A program made the position numbers and the translations under genes. Shown here in pieces: positions 1 through 7,775 of a DNA stretch of 64,000 nucleotides. The first letter of the stretch is position 1. Each line of letters starts with the position of its first letter. A model generated the notes under the pieces. The model was not told where the DNA came from and ran no database searches. It saw only the letters and a program-made list of their open reading frames with translations. Source of the stretch: Candidatus Dormiibacterota bacterium. Its GTDB lineage: Bacteria; Vulcanimicrobiota; Vulcanimicrobiia; Vulcanimicrobiales; Vulcanimicrobiaceae. The DNA is taken from the NCBI GenBank assembly GCA_035532835.1, contig DATKQG010000023.1, positions 81,689-145,688 of the forward strand, given 5' to 3'.

Positions 1-1
1 C

Positions 2-373
2 AACGATCCCTCGCGTTTCGATATAGAAGGCTATCTCGAACTGCAGGCCGACCGCTTCACCTCGCGCATGGACGCCGCAAGCTACGCAACCCTCACGCAT
101 GCCATGGACAGTTTCGACGTACGGCTCGACGACTCGTCGTCGTATGGCGGCAACGGCCACGTGGCCGACACATCGGCGTTGCCGAAGATCACCTTCGTCG
201 GCATATCATCCGACTGGCTCTTCCGCCCGCAGGACGTTCGCGACGCCGCCGCCCGCCTCGCACGGCGCGGCTACCCGGCGCGCTATACCGAGCTCGACAG
301 CCCGCACGGCCACGACGCCTTCCTCGCCGAACCGCACGCCCTATCGGCCCAGTTACACGCTGCGATCGGTTAG
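2..373 (+). CDS. metX: Homoserine O-acetyltransferase, C-terminal part
   Basis: The gene is cut by the window edge; the frame is open from base 2 and ends in TAG at 371-373. About 123 residues remain. They match the end of the MetX alpha/beta-hydrolase family: a YLELQ-x4-FTSRMDAASY segment, then LTHAMDSFD, a strand with the SSDWLF motif that carries the catalytic Asp in this family, and a late SPHGHDAFL segment carrying the catalytic His. MetX acetylates homoserine with acetyl-CoA in methionine synthesis; homoserine O-succinyltransferase activity also occurs in this fold and cannot be excluded from the tail alone. The stop overlaps the stop of the convergent gene by 4 bases. Confidence 0.88.
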   Translation, partial: NDPSRFDIEGYLELQADRFTSRMDAASYATLTHAMDSFDVRLDDSSSYGGNGHVADTSALPKITFVGISSDWLFRPQDVRDAAARLARRGYPARYTELDSPHGHDAFLAEPHALSAQLHAAIG

Positions 374-2490
374 GTGCCCTTCTCCGCGCCGGCGTAGAAA
401 ATCCATTTGAAGTAGACCGCGGGCGTGGTGACCAAGGCGTTGGGGTCGCCGTAGACGAGATAGAACTCGTTATGTCCGCGCAGGTAGTGGAACGCGGCGC
501 TGAGATTGTCAGCGAAGATCGGCGTGAAGACTGGGGGCGCGAACGCATACGGCAGGTTCACACCATTGATGCGTCGCGCGCCGACCGCGAGCGATGCGTC
601 CGGCGAAAACTGCCAGTTGACGCTCGCGCTATTGAGCCATTGCCGGAACGACGGTTCGGCTGCGTCCTGCGAGGCGTACATGTTCTCGTTGAGGTTGAGC
701 GAGAGGCTCACCTTGCGACGCAGCGGCAGCGTATCGTTGAATTGCCAACTCGTCGCTCGCCCGTGGTAATAAGCGCCGGTGCTGTATGCAAGGCCGAGCG
801 GGAAGTTCGAGTTTTGGTTATACCCGATGAAGGCGCCGTTGCCGTCCGAGAACGGGAGATACTGGGCCGCCGAGGTTAGGACAAAGGTGGATTGCTGGAA
901 GACGTGCAGCGTCCACAGGTTCTTGAGATCGAAATTCACCTGATAACCGGCGTTGCTCTGTGCCGGCTGCGAAAGATGGTTGATGTATCGACTATCGTTT
1001 GCGCTGACCGAGATGTCTTGGAGCGGAGAACGTCGCGAAAAGTGCAGCGTACGTTCCGCGTAGGCGATATAACCGCCGATATCGCTCTGCTGGACGTAGC
1101 CGTCCGCCGGGCTGTACTGCGCCCCGACATATTGACGGGCGGCCACGAAGACCGTATTCGCGTCTTTATACCCCGTGCCGATCTCGCCGTAGCGCGCCTG
1201 GGCCGGGTCGCTCACGAACGTCCCGGTTTCGCGCGCGTAGTTCGCGTAGAGAAACATGTGGCTACGTTGATCGAGGTAGCCGGCATTGAGCGATGTGGTC
1301 GAGTCGGTAAACCCGGGGGTGTTTACCGAGATGCGCTGCGCGTCCAGGGAAACGTCGTTCCGAGCGGTAGCGTGCGAAAAATCGATCGCACCGGCAGCAT
1401 CGGTGCGTTGCGATCCGACGGCGTCGAATCCGGAGAAGGTCAGCGGTCCCTGCGTGCCTTCCAGGCCGTACCCCTCGCGAAAAGTGGGGATCGAAGGCGT
1501 GTAGATCGATTCCGGACAGTTCGTACATCCAAACGTCGCATTAAATGCATTTCCAACTTGCGTAAAAAACGGGCGCACCTCTTGGTATTGGCGCGGAAAT
1601 GCCGTGGGCGAGATGGTCTGCTGATCGGTTTCAACGTTGGAATAGTCGGGGTGGAAAGATCCGACGAACGATGCCGTGGGGGTGACCGGGATCGCCATGT
1701 CGAGGCCCATTTGCGAGGTCGCGCCGCCCGCCGCAGACGAACGCGCAACGCCGAGCGCGTAGGGTTGAAAGCGTGCGGCGGGACGCCCGGGAGCGGTCGC
1801 ACCCTTCGCGAGGTGCGCGCCGACCCCCGTGAGCGTGCCGAAGAACGTCGCGTCGCTCGTCGATGTTGCGAGCGCGCTATGAGACCAGACGTCGTAGCTG
1901 TCGGAGGCGAGATTGAACCGCACGAACTGCACGCTCCAGTGCTTGGATCCGTTGGAACGAACGATCGCGAACGGGATGTGCATGGTGACCGTGTATCCCG
2001 GCGATGCGATATCGCCGGCAGCGGTCCAGGACGGCGTGTACGCCGTATTTTCGGAGGATGTCTGCGTGCGTGCACCCTTGGCGTTCGCGTAGAACGCATA
2101 GCTGAAGCCCTGCGTACCCTGAGGAGAAATGAAGACGCCGACGTTATCGTCGTTGAGCACGGCCGCGCCGTTCGTAAGGGTCGCAGCCTTAACCCTTTGC
2201 CGTTGCGTCGAGACGAAAGCGATATCGAGGCCGGTGGGGTCTTGGGCAACGTAGACGCCGGTGGGTTGCTCCGCATGCCGATGATTGGTGAAGTCGTAGC
2301 CGAGCCGTAGGGGTGCGGCCCCCTTCCACGATGCATCGATCCGGCCGTCCATGGAGGGTTCGCGCGCTAACATGGGGAGCGCGAGCGACGGCGCATATGC
2401 CGCAAGAGCCGGCTGTTGTGACGCCACGAAGAGTAGCAGCAAGGTCCATACCGCGATACCGAAACGCATGCCTATACTACGGGAGTGCAT
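370..2490 (-). CDS. Secreted CBM9-like/DUF5916-type outer-membrane protein
   Basis: 706 residues. A signal peptide covers about residues 8-30 (hydrophobic core ending in ALA-A). Residues 35-230 look like a carbohydrate-binding family 9 (DOMON-like) beta-sandwich with the typical DGRIDASW opening and a DDNVGVFISPQ segment. The rest is rich in alternating aromatic strands, as in a DUF5916-type beta barrel, and ends in an aromatic C-terminal strand. Such proteins are predicted to sit in the outer membrane, and no enzymatic role is established. Starts at 2490 or at the internal ATG at 2469 are both possible; neither has a clear ribosome-binding site. Convergent with metX, with overlapping stops. 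Family assignment is from architecture and opening motifs. Confidence 0.7.
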   Translation of the reverse strand: MHSRSIGMRFGIAVWTLLLLFVASQQPALAAYAPSLALPMLAREPSMDGRIDASWKGAAPLRLGYDFTNHRHAEQPTGVYVAQDPTGLDIAFVSTQRQRVKAATLTNGAAVLNDDNVGVFISPQGTQGFSYAFYANAKGARTQTSSENTAYTPSWTAAGDIASPGYTVTMHIPFAIVRSNGSKHWSVQFVRFNLASDSYDVWSHSALATSTSDATFFGTLTGVGAHLAKGATAPGRPAARFQPYALGVARSSAAGGATSQMGLDMAIPVTPTASFVGSFHPDYSNVETDQQTISPTAFPRQYQEVRPFFTQVGNAFNATFGCTNCPESIYTPSIPTFREGYGLEGTQGPLTFSGFDAVGSQRTDAAGAIDFSHATARNDVSLDAQRISVNTPGFTDSTTSLNAGYLDQRSHMFLYANYARETGTFVSDPAQARYGEIGTGYKDANTVFVAARQYVGAQYSPADGYVQQSDIGGYIAYAERTLHFSRRSPLQDISVSANDSRYINHLSQPAQSNAGYQVNFDLKNLWTLHVFQQSTFVLTSAAQYLPFSDGNGAFIGYNQNSNFPLGLAYSTGAYYHGRATSWQFNDTLPLRRKVSLSLNLNENMYASQDAAEPSFRQWLNSASVNWQFSPDASLAVGARRINGVNLPYAFAPPVFTPIFADNLSAAFHYLRGHNEFYLVYGDPNALVTTPAVYFKWIFYAGAEKGT

Positions 2491-2563
2491 CGGCTATGTT
2501 TCGTTCCAGGAGGGCTATCTTTGTTGGTCTTTTTTGTGCTTTCCGCTCAAGCGTTTATGCAAC

Positions 2564-2638
2564 GCGACTCACCTTTCAATCTTCTCAACCTCCCTCGAAC
2601 CCGCATGTTGTTTTCGCCAAGCGACCCACCTTTCAATC
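2564..2638. repeat. Imperfect 18-bp direct repeat, 57-bp period
   Basis: An 18-base unit ending CACCTTTCAATC lies at 2564-2581 and again at 2621-2638 with one mismatch. The period is 57 bases (19 codons), so both copies fall in the same frame of the small membrane-protein ORF on the minus strand, where they encode the two IER motifs. The role is unknown; it may be an internal duplication. Confidence 0.5.
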
Positions 2639-2829
2639 CATTGATCGATCTTCACTTGGGAAGCGGGCCAAAAAATTAGCGCCCAAATCAAAACCAATAG
2701 AGGCACATACGGCAAACGAAATCCGGCAGGTTCGGGCCAAAAAAGATTGCTCAGGCATACGGCGGCCGCGCTCGCGATACCAATATAGCGCAACCAATGC
2801 CGGCGGCCTCTTCGGAATTTCTCAACCAC
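2569..2829 (-). CDS. Small membrane protein, possibly truncated by the IS607 insertion
   Basis: An 86-residue frame starting with GTG. It has a basic N-terminus (FRRGRRHW), then two hydrophobic helices (about residues 14-30 and 38-54) and a Trp/Arg-rich tail with two IER motifs. It reads like a genuine two-helix membrane protein. I know no family for it. Its GTG start lies at the inferred right end of the IS607 element (about 2826-2830), so the insertion may have removed the native start or promoter, or the frame may be fortuitous. The 446-base gap between 2490 and 2937 otherwise holds only a repeat and the IS607 end. Confidence 0.4.
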   Translation of the reverse strand: MVEKFRRGRRHWLRYIGIASAAAVCLSNLFWPEPAGFRLPYVPLLVLIWALIFWPASQVKIDQWIERWVAWRKQHAGSREVEKIER

Positions 2830-2936
2830 AGCGTAAGCCGCTCAAGAGCCACCTTACGGCGCTAACGAGGGACGAAATCCCGAAAGCGTCGACACGAAAC
2901 ACCGTTGTAATTTGCATAGGCAAATCTTCCATGCTT
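2826..2936 (-). ncRNA. Candidate TnpB guide RNA (omega/reRNA) scaffold
   Basis: Directly after the tnpB stop on the minus strand lie three consecutive hairpins: ATTTGC/GCAAAT (2910-2915 with 2920-2925); CGCT/AGCG enclosing GGGA/TCCC (2860-2888); and CGTAAG/CTTACG enclosing GCTC/GAGC (2832-2858). TnpB proteins are known to use an RNA made from the 3' end of the tnpB transcript and the element's right end, with the guide taken from flanking DNA. The position, order and stacking fit such a scaffold. The exact 3' boundary of the scaffold (around 2820-2830) is not determined, and the RNA may begin inside the tnpB coding end. Confidence 0.55.
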
Positions 2937-4139
2937 CTACGCCGCCGGTTTCACGAGGCGGATAGCCGCCTCGCGAGCGCCTTCGGCTCCGCAGGCTGAC
3001 CCGGCCCAACTCTCCGGGTATCGTGCGAGATTGCGGGCCGCATTCACATCGCGGTCATGGGCCGTGCCGCACGATAAACACACCCAGCTTCGCTCGCCGA
3101 GCGTCAGATGCTCATTCTTCACCTCGCACATCGAGCACAGTTTTGATGACGGGTACCAACGATCGGCAACAATGAGCGAAGCTCCAGACATCTTCACCTT
3201 ATACTCAAGTTGTCGTCGAAACTCGAAGAATCCGATGTCCGCAATAGCGAGAGAGAGTTTCCGATTGGCGAGCATTCCCCGCACGTTGAGGTCTTCGATC
3301 ACGATGATACCAAAACGCTGCACGAGGTCGGTCGTGAGTTTATGCAGCGCGTCTGCTCGGATATGGGCAATGCGTGCGTGAAGCCGCGCGAGCGTGGTTT
3401 TTGCTTTAGCGCGATTGCACGAACCCTTAACCTTCCGATGAAGAGCACGATTGAGTCGCTTGAGTTTGCCGAGGAGCCTCCGTAGCGGTTTCGGCGATTC
3501 AATCGGCGTCGAACCATCCGAAAGCGTTGCGAGGTGAGCGATTCCAAGATCAATGCCAACGATCCCGCGCGCCGTTCCCTCCGCCGGAATATCCCCGACA
3601 TCAACGATGAATACGCAGTACCACGCATCAGCCTGCCGTGAGATCGTCGCCGAGAGAATCGAGCCCGCGAAGCGCACCTCTTCGCGCATCCGCACCCACC
3701 CGATGCGGGAGAGCTTCACGCATTTGCCATCCACGCAAACGGCGTTCGGACGCGTCTTGTCGGTGCCGTTGTCGACGCGAAACGCCTCGTGTCGGCCTTT
3801 TTTCTTAAAGCGCGGCCTACGAATCCGTTGAGCTTTGAGCTGACCACGTTTGAACCTTGCGCAATCATCAAAGAAGTTCTTGTATGCTACACCGAGATGC
3901 TTGATCGCGTGTTGTACGACCGTCTTTGGGACCTCGTACATCCAGGGGAACTCGCTCGCCTTGCGTGCATTGAGCGATTTACGCAACGACGCTTCGGTTG
4001 GAGTGCCTCCGGCACGATACTCGCGCTGCCACTCCGCAAGCGCCCAATTATACGCAAAGCGAGCCGTTCCGCAGGCTCGGCGAAAGGTGCCTTCTTGTGC
4101 TGCCGTTGGTACCAGGCGAATCCTGTGCGAGACGATCAT
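2937..4139 (-). CDS. tnpB: RNA-guided endonuclease TnpB (IS607/IS605 type)
   Basis: 400 residues, the normal TnpB length. The RuvC-like nuclease residues are all present: Asp197 in GIDLGIAHLATL, Glu282 in IVIEDLNVRGML, and the DRDVNAARN motif at 362-370. A zinc ribbon with two CxxC pairs (Cys335/338 and Cys354/357) lies between them. The N-terminus has the helix-turn-helix/OrfB pattern with the FAYNWAL segment. TnpB is a guide-RNA-directed DNase that favours retention of the element at donor sites. Translation is coupled to tnpA: its ATG overlaps the tnpA stop (ATGA). No frameshift or missing catalytic residue is visible, so the protein is predicted to be functional. Confidence 0.95.
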   Translation of the reverse strand: MIVSHRIRLVPTAAQEGTFRRACGTARFAYNWALAEWQREYRAGGTPTEASLRKSLNARKASEFPWMYEVPKTVVQHAIKHLGVAYKNFFDDCARFKRGQLKAQRIRRPRFKKKGRHEAFRVDNGTDKTRPNAVCVDGKCVKLSRIGWVRMREEVRFAGSILSATISRQADAWYCVFIVDVGDIPAEGTARGIVGIDLGIAHLATLSDGSTPIESPKPLRRLLGKLKRLNRALHRKVKGSCNRAKAKTTLARLHARIAHIRADALHKLTTDLVQRFGIIVIEDLNVRGMLANRKLSLAIADIGFFEFRRQLEYKVKMSGASLIVADRWYPSSKLCSMCEVKNEHLTLGERSWVCLSCGTAHDRDVNAARNLARYPESWAGSACGAEGAREAAIRLVKPAA

Positions 4140-4711
4140 TCAGGGGCTACCCGAGCCAATGCGCGCTCAATGCTGATCGCCCGATTGCGAGCCGAACGAC
4201 GCCCGTACAACCGCGCGCAAAAACTCGTCAAAATCGCGATCATATCCTGCACCAGATCATCGTTCCTCTCGCCGGAATCCACCACAATGAGACGGCGCCC
4301 CGATGCGGCAAGCGCAGCTTCCAAATACTCCGAACCGAAACGAGCGAAGCGATCACGATGTTCGACCACGATTGCGCTAATACGCGCATCTGAAAGGAGC
4401 CGCAAGAGTTTACGACGCTTACCGTTGAGCCCCGATCCGACTTCGGCAACCGCTTCAACGACATGGAGGTCGTGCGAGGCTGCGTAGGTTGCGAGTCGCG
4501 CAAGCTGCCGGTCGAGATCGTTGCGCTGATCGTGGCTGCTAACGCGAGCATAGAGCGCAATTGCCGAGGGTTTCTCGTCGATTGGGGCATCGACCAAGAT
4601 CGTGCCGCCCGCAAGTTGCTTCCAAGGGACCGGCATCGCATCGTTCTTTACCCACCGCCAAGCGGTGGTATAGGAGATGCCTTGTCGCCTGGCCCAATCA
4701 GCGAGTTTCAC
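4136..4711 (-). CDS. tnpA: IS607 serine recombinase transposase TnpA
   Basis: About 191 residues. I chose the GTG at 4711 because the protein then begins MKLADWARRQG, as IS607 transposases usually do; a GTG at 4720 is the alternative. An N-terminal MerR-like helix-turn-helix (ISYTTAWRWVKN) is followed by a small serine-recombinase domain with the YARVSSHDQ motif, whose first Ser is the catalytic nucleophile, and the conserved HRDRFARFG segment. The protein catalyses cut-and-paste transposition through a circular intermediate with little target specificity. It is intact and overlaps tnpB by 4 bases. Confidence 0.93.
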   Translation of the reverse strand: MKLADWARRQGISYTTAWRWVKNDAMPVPWKQLAGGTILVDAPIDEKPSAIALYARVSSHDQRNDLDRQLARLATYAASHDLHVVEAVAEVGSGLNGKRRKLLRLLSDARISAIVVEHRDRFARFGSEYLEAALAASGRRLIVVDSGERNDDLVQDMIAILTSFCARLYGRRSARNRAISIERALARVAPE

Positions 4712-4730
4712 AAATAACACTTACCATACG

Positions 4731-4740
4731 AACGTACGTT
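4731..4740. repeat. Perfect 10-bp palindrome upstream of tnpA
   Basis: AACGTACGTT lies 20 bases upstream of the chosen tnpA start, near the inferred left end of the IS607 element. It could be a transposase or promoter-binding site. Nothing else recognisable lies in the 187-base gap between tnpA and the isochorismatase-family gene. Confidence 0.35.
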
Positions 4741-4898
4741 TGGCAATATATGCCTATCGATCGAGTAACAGCTCGTAGCCCCTTTCGACGATCGGGAATA
4801 AACGCGGATATCGAATGTGCCGCGAATTTTCGACCCAGGCGGAAGCCCTGCCTCCATCGCCCTGCCCCGCGAACCTCGCTCGCGAGCGACATGCGGAC

Positions 4899-5486
4899 TC
4901 AGGTTATAGATTCCCGCTCCTCGAGTTTTGCGAGGATGTCCGCGGTGGTGCCCACCTCGCCGATACGTGGGAAGATGCGTTCGATCGAGTTCTGGTGCGC
5001 TTCGGGGCGCGTGTCGGCCATTGCGTCCGCAGCAAAGGCGATATTGTAGCCATGCTCCCATGCGTTGCGAGCCGTCGATTCGACGCCGATGCTGGTGGAG
5101 ATGCCGCACAGCACGATCCCGGTAACGCCGCGACGGCGCAGTTGTAAATCGAGGTCCGTCCCGTAAAAGGCTCCCCATTGGCGCTTGGTCACCTGGATAT
5201 CGCTCGGGGCAAGAGCCAGTTCATCGACGAACTCCGCGAATTCCGGCGTCGGTTTGGCCCCGGACGACGGCTCGTCGGTGCGCGTCTTGACCGCATCGCT
5301 GCGATCCGCCGCAACCGTCACGTGGACCAGCACTACGGGCAATCCGGCCGCGCGAAACGCCGCCGCGAGCCGAGCTGCGTTGGCCACGACGCCGGCCGAA
5401 TCCGGATGCGTCGGCCTGGCGACGATACCGCGCTGCAGATCGATCGCCACAAGCGCGGTCTTCGGGTCGAGTTTGGTGATGGGCAT
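4899..5486 (-). CDS. Isochorismatase-family hydrolase lacking the canonical Cys
   Basis: 195 residues in the isochorismatase fold. Asp16 (AIDLQRG) and Lys101 (TKRQWGAF) match the family catalytic Asp and Lys. The third position, usually Cys in cysteine hydrolases of this family (CVxxTA), is Gly134 in the GISTSIGVESTAR segment, as in true isochorismatases such as EntB/PhzD and a group of uncharacterised relatives. A different Cys lies at 127. The substrate is therefore unknown: an amidase-type cysteine mechanism is unlikely, and vinyl-ether or other hydrolysis is possible. The ATG is preceded by AAGGA. The stop of the next gene downstream on this strand (tnpA) is unrelated. Confidence 0.8.
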   Translation of the reverse strand: MPITKLDPKTALVAIDLQRGIVARPTHPDSAGVVANAARLAAAFRAAGLPVVLVHVTVAADRSDAVKTRTDEPSSGAKPTPEFAEFVDELALAPSDIQVTKRQWGAFYGTDLDLQLRRRGVTGIVLCGISTSIGVESTARNAWEHGYNIAFAADAMADTRPEAHQNSIERIFPRIGEVGTTADILAKLEERESIT

Positions 5487-5501
5487 GTCTTCCTTATCTC
5501 C

Positions 5502-6620
5502 TTACCGTTCGTAGATCCAGCGCATGATACCGCGCGGCACGAGGTCGTGCTCCAACGTATGCAAGCGCTCCAACACCTGGGCTTCCGATAAGCCTTCGAT
5601 GTACAGCGGCATACGCACCAAAATCGGCCCGCTATCGGCCTGCGGCGTCACAACGTGCACGCTCACGCCGCTCCACGCGCTTCCCGCCGCGATCGCATCG
5701 CGCACCGCACGTGCACCGCGATACGCCGGGATGTACGACCCATCGGCAAGCCCTACCTCGTCACGCGTTGCATCGAACGGCAGGTACGCCGGATGCACGT
5801 TGATCGTATCCGGAAATGCGTCCAGAAATGAGGGGGCCAGCAGATGCATCCATCCGAGCAGCAACAGCAACTGCGGCCGTTCGTTCCCGATTGCCTCGAG
5901 TAAGCGTGCGTCGTACGCAGCCCGGGACTCGTTCGCTCGATCCCTGGCGACCACGCGGGCCGGAATTTTCGCCACACGCGCGCGCTCGATCGCAAACGCA
6001 TCGGCCGTGTTGCAAACCAGCGCCGCGATTTCCAGCGGGAGCGTACCCGCACGCACCCGCTCGAGCACGGCTTGGAAGTTCGTCCCGCTACCCGACGCCA
6101 TCACGATGGTGCGAATGCGCTCCTCACCACCGTCGCGAAGCGTGAAACGTTCGACGACCCGTGCGCCCACGCGCTCGACATAGTAGCGTTGCAAGCGCTC
6201 GTCACCCACCGCTGGAATGAGCGCGCGCCGATATCCGCGCGTGCGCAAGCTACAGAGAGCGGCTTGCAGCAGCGCGCCTCCGAGCGGTCCGCCGCGCTCG
6301 CTCGCATTCACGCCGAATGGCCCAAAAATGCCGACACCGGGTTCGGTGGCGACACAGCGTAGCCATCGATACCGCAGCCCCTCCGGCGCATACGTTGCGA
6401 ATCCCACGGCGCGGCCATCGCGCAGCGCCGCCACGGTGCTCCCGGCGTAGGCTTCGCCGCTCCACGCGCCGCCGAACGTTTCATCGATCCACGCCAGGGT
6501 CGCATCCGCGGCGCCTCGCCGTTCATCGAACGTGCAACCCGAGCCGACGATGGCCGCAATCGCGTGCTCCTGCGCCGTCGCATCGAAACGTTCGTCCAGA
6601 TCGACGATTAAGTTCACCAT
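5502..6620 (-). CDS. purN: GNAT-domain/PurN fusion: GAR formyltransferase
   Basis: 372 residues from the ATG at 6620 (a TTG at 6629 is the alternative). Residues 1 to about 165 form a GNAT-type acetyltransferase domain: a GFATYAPEGL strand, a second strand with GVNASERGG, a helix, and a YVERVGARVVERF ending. From about 168 it is a complete phosphoribosylglycinamide formyltransferase: MASGSGTNFQAVL opening, NVHPAYLPF carrying the catalytic Asn/His, and the ADSGPIL segment carrying the catalytic Asp. PurN uses 10-formyl-tetrahydrofolate to make FGAR. The fusion is unusual; whether the GNAT half acetylates anything is unknown. It follows purM by 15 bases, forming a purMN operon. Confidence 0.9.
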   Translation of the reverse strand: MVNLIVDLDERFDATAQEHAIAAIVGSGCTFDERRGAADATLAWIDETFGGAWSGEAYAGSTVAALRDGRAVGFATYAPEGLRYRWLRCVATEPGVGIFGPFGVNASERGGPLGGALLQAALCSLRTRGYRRALIPAVGDERLQRYYVERVGARVVERFTLRDGGEERIRTIVMASGSGTNFQAVLERVRAGTLPLEIAALVCNTADAFAIERARVAKIPARVVARDRANESRAAYDARLLEAIGNERPQLLLLLGWMHLLAPSFLDAFPDTINVHPAYLPFDATRDEVGLADGSYIPAYRGARAVRDAIAAGSAWSGVSVHVVTPQADSGPILVRMPLYIEGLSEAQVLERLHTLEHDLVPRGIMRWIYER

Positions 6621-6635
6621 CGCTCGCAAGGGCGG

Positions 6636-7670
6636 CTATACGCGCGCTTCGTGCACGACCACGGATGGCTCGTCGCCACGCCGCGCTTCGATCCAGCCGG
6701 CGACGAACGCACCCGGTGCAGCCGCCACGGCCTTCGCCGCATCGGCGAGCGGGACGACCAGCGTGTAGCCGACGCCCATGTTGAGCGTGCGATAACGCTC
6801 CTCGTGCGAAAGTTCGGCTCGTTTCACCAACTCTTGCATGATCGGCGGTACGCTCCAGCGCGTCTGCTCGAAGATCGCTTTCACGTTACTCGGCAGGGTG
6901 CGCGGCACGTTCTCGAGCAAGCCGCCGCCGGTGATGTGCGACATCGTCTTCACGTGCGCGACCGTTTGGATCGCGCGCACCGCATTGTAATACGACGGAT
7001 GTTCGGCCAACAGCGCGTCGCCGTACGTCGTGCCGTCGAACGGCACGCCCCACTCTTCGCGTGCGATGAATTTGCGAGCGAGCGAGTAGCCGTTGGTATG
7101 CAATCCCACCGCCGGTAGCGCGACGATCGCATCGCCGGCTTCCACCGTTTCCGGTTTGGGGAGCGCCGCGATCTCAACGGTGCCGACGATCGTTCCGGCC
7201 AAATCGAAATGCCCCGGCGCGTAGAGGCCCGGCATCTCCGCCGTCTCTCCGCCTAACAGCGCGCACATGTGCGCGCGGCATGCGCCGGCGCACCCCGCGA
7301 CCACCGCGGCGGCGACCGCCGGATCGAGTTTCCCGACCGCGAGATAATCGAGGAAAAACAGCGGCGTGGCATTCACTACCAAAATATCGTTGACGCAGTG
7401 ATTCACCAGGTCGCGGCCGACGCCGTCGTAGCGCTCCAATTCGGCCGCAATAAGAATCTTCGTCCCGACCCCGTCGGCCGAGGCGACCAGGGCCCGATCG
7501 CCGCCCCCGGGCATGCGCATGACGCCGCCAAAGCCGCCGATCGCGTCCATCTGGTCGGGATGACGCCACGCGCCGAGGACGCCCTTATACCGGGCAACGG
7601 CTTCGTTACCCGCGGCGATATCGACGCCCGCCTTCGCGTATGCATCCAGGTTCCGACTTTGGTCGCTCAC
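6636..7670 (-). CDS. purM: Phosphoribosylformylglycinamidine cyclo-ligase (AIR synthase)
   Basis: 344 residues from the GTG at 7670, which is preceded four bases upstream by GGGAGG; the frame is open further upstream to 7736, but that extension is Cys-rich and not PurM-like. The product starts MSDQSRNLDAYAKAGVDIAAGN, the family opening. It contains ASADGVGTKI, NDILVVNATPLFFLDYLA, CALLGGETAEMPG and SHITGGGLLENVPR, all diagnostic PurM motifs. The enzyme closes the imidazole ring (FGAM to AIR) using ATP. It is divergent from pepA across about 105 bases that should carry both promoters, and is co-transcribed with the GNAT-purN gene. Confidence 0.96.
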   Translation of the reverse strand: MSDQSRNLDAYAKAGVDIAAGNEAVARYKGVLGAWRHPDQMDAIGGFGGVMRMPGGGDRALVASADGVGTKILIAAELERYDGVGRDLVNHCVNDILVVNATPLFFLDYLAVGKLDPAVAAAVVAGCAGACRAHMCALLGGETAEMPGLYAPGHFDLAGTIVGTVEIAALPKPETVEAGDAIVALPAVGLHTNGYSLARKFIAREEWGVPFDGTTYGDALLAEHPSYYNAVRAIQTVAHVKTMSHITGGGLLENVPRTLPSNVKAIFEQTRWSVPPIMQELVKRAELSHEERYRTLNMGVGYTLVVPLADAAKAVAAAPGAFVAGWIEARRGDEPSVVVHEARV

Positions 7671-7775
7671 TATGCCTCCCGCGCAGGGCCGTCCAGGCGC
7701 CGCGCACGAACAATCATCGAAGACGTTCTTCGCCATCTTCGTGGCGCTCTAGTTCACCCAAGCGAAAGGCTGACC

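Larger units (their letters stand above)
2826..4745 (-). mobile_element. IS607-family insertion sequence (tnpA + tnpB)
   Basis: A complete two-gene element: a serine-recombinase transposase (tnpA) followed by tnpB, overlapping by 4 bases, both intact. IS607 elements lack terminal inverted repeats and make no long target duplication, so the ends cannot be read precisely. The right end is placed after three consecutive hairpins downstream of tnpB (2832-2925). The left end is placed upstream of tnpA, where a perfect palindrome (4731-4740) may be a transposase-binding site. Both boundaries are inferences of about plus or minus 30 bases. Confidence 0.8.

Noticed and set aside
892..2310. 472-codon plus-strand frame
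   Set aside because: Arg/Val-rich shadow of the minus-strand beta-barrel gene; no family pattern and no start signal.
7671..7736. Longer purM start
   Set aside because: The added 22 residues are Cys/Gly-rich and unlike PurM; the GTG at 7670 has a strong ribosome-binding site.
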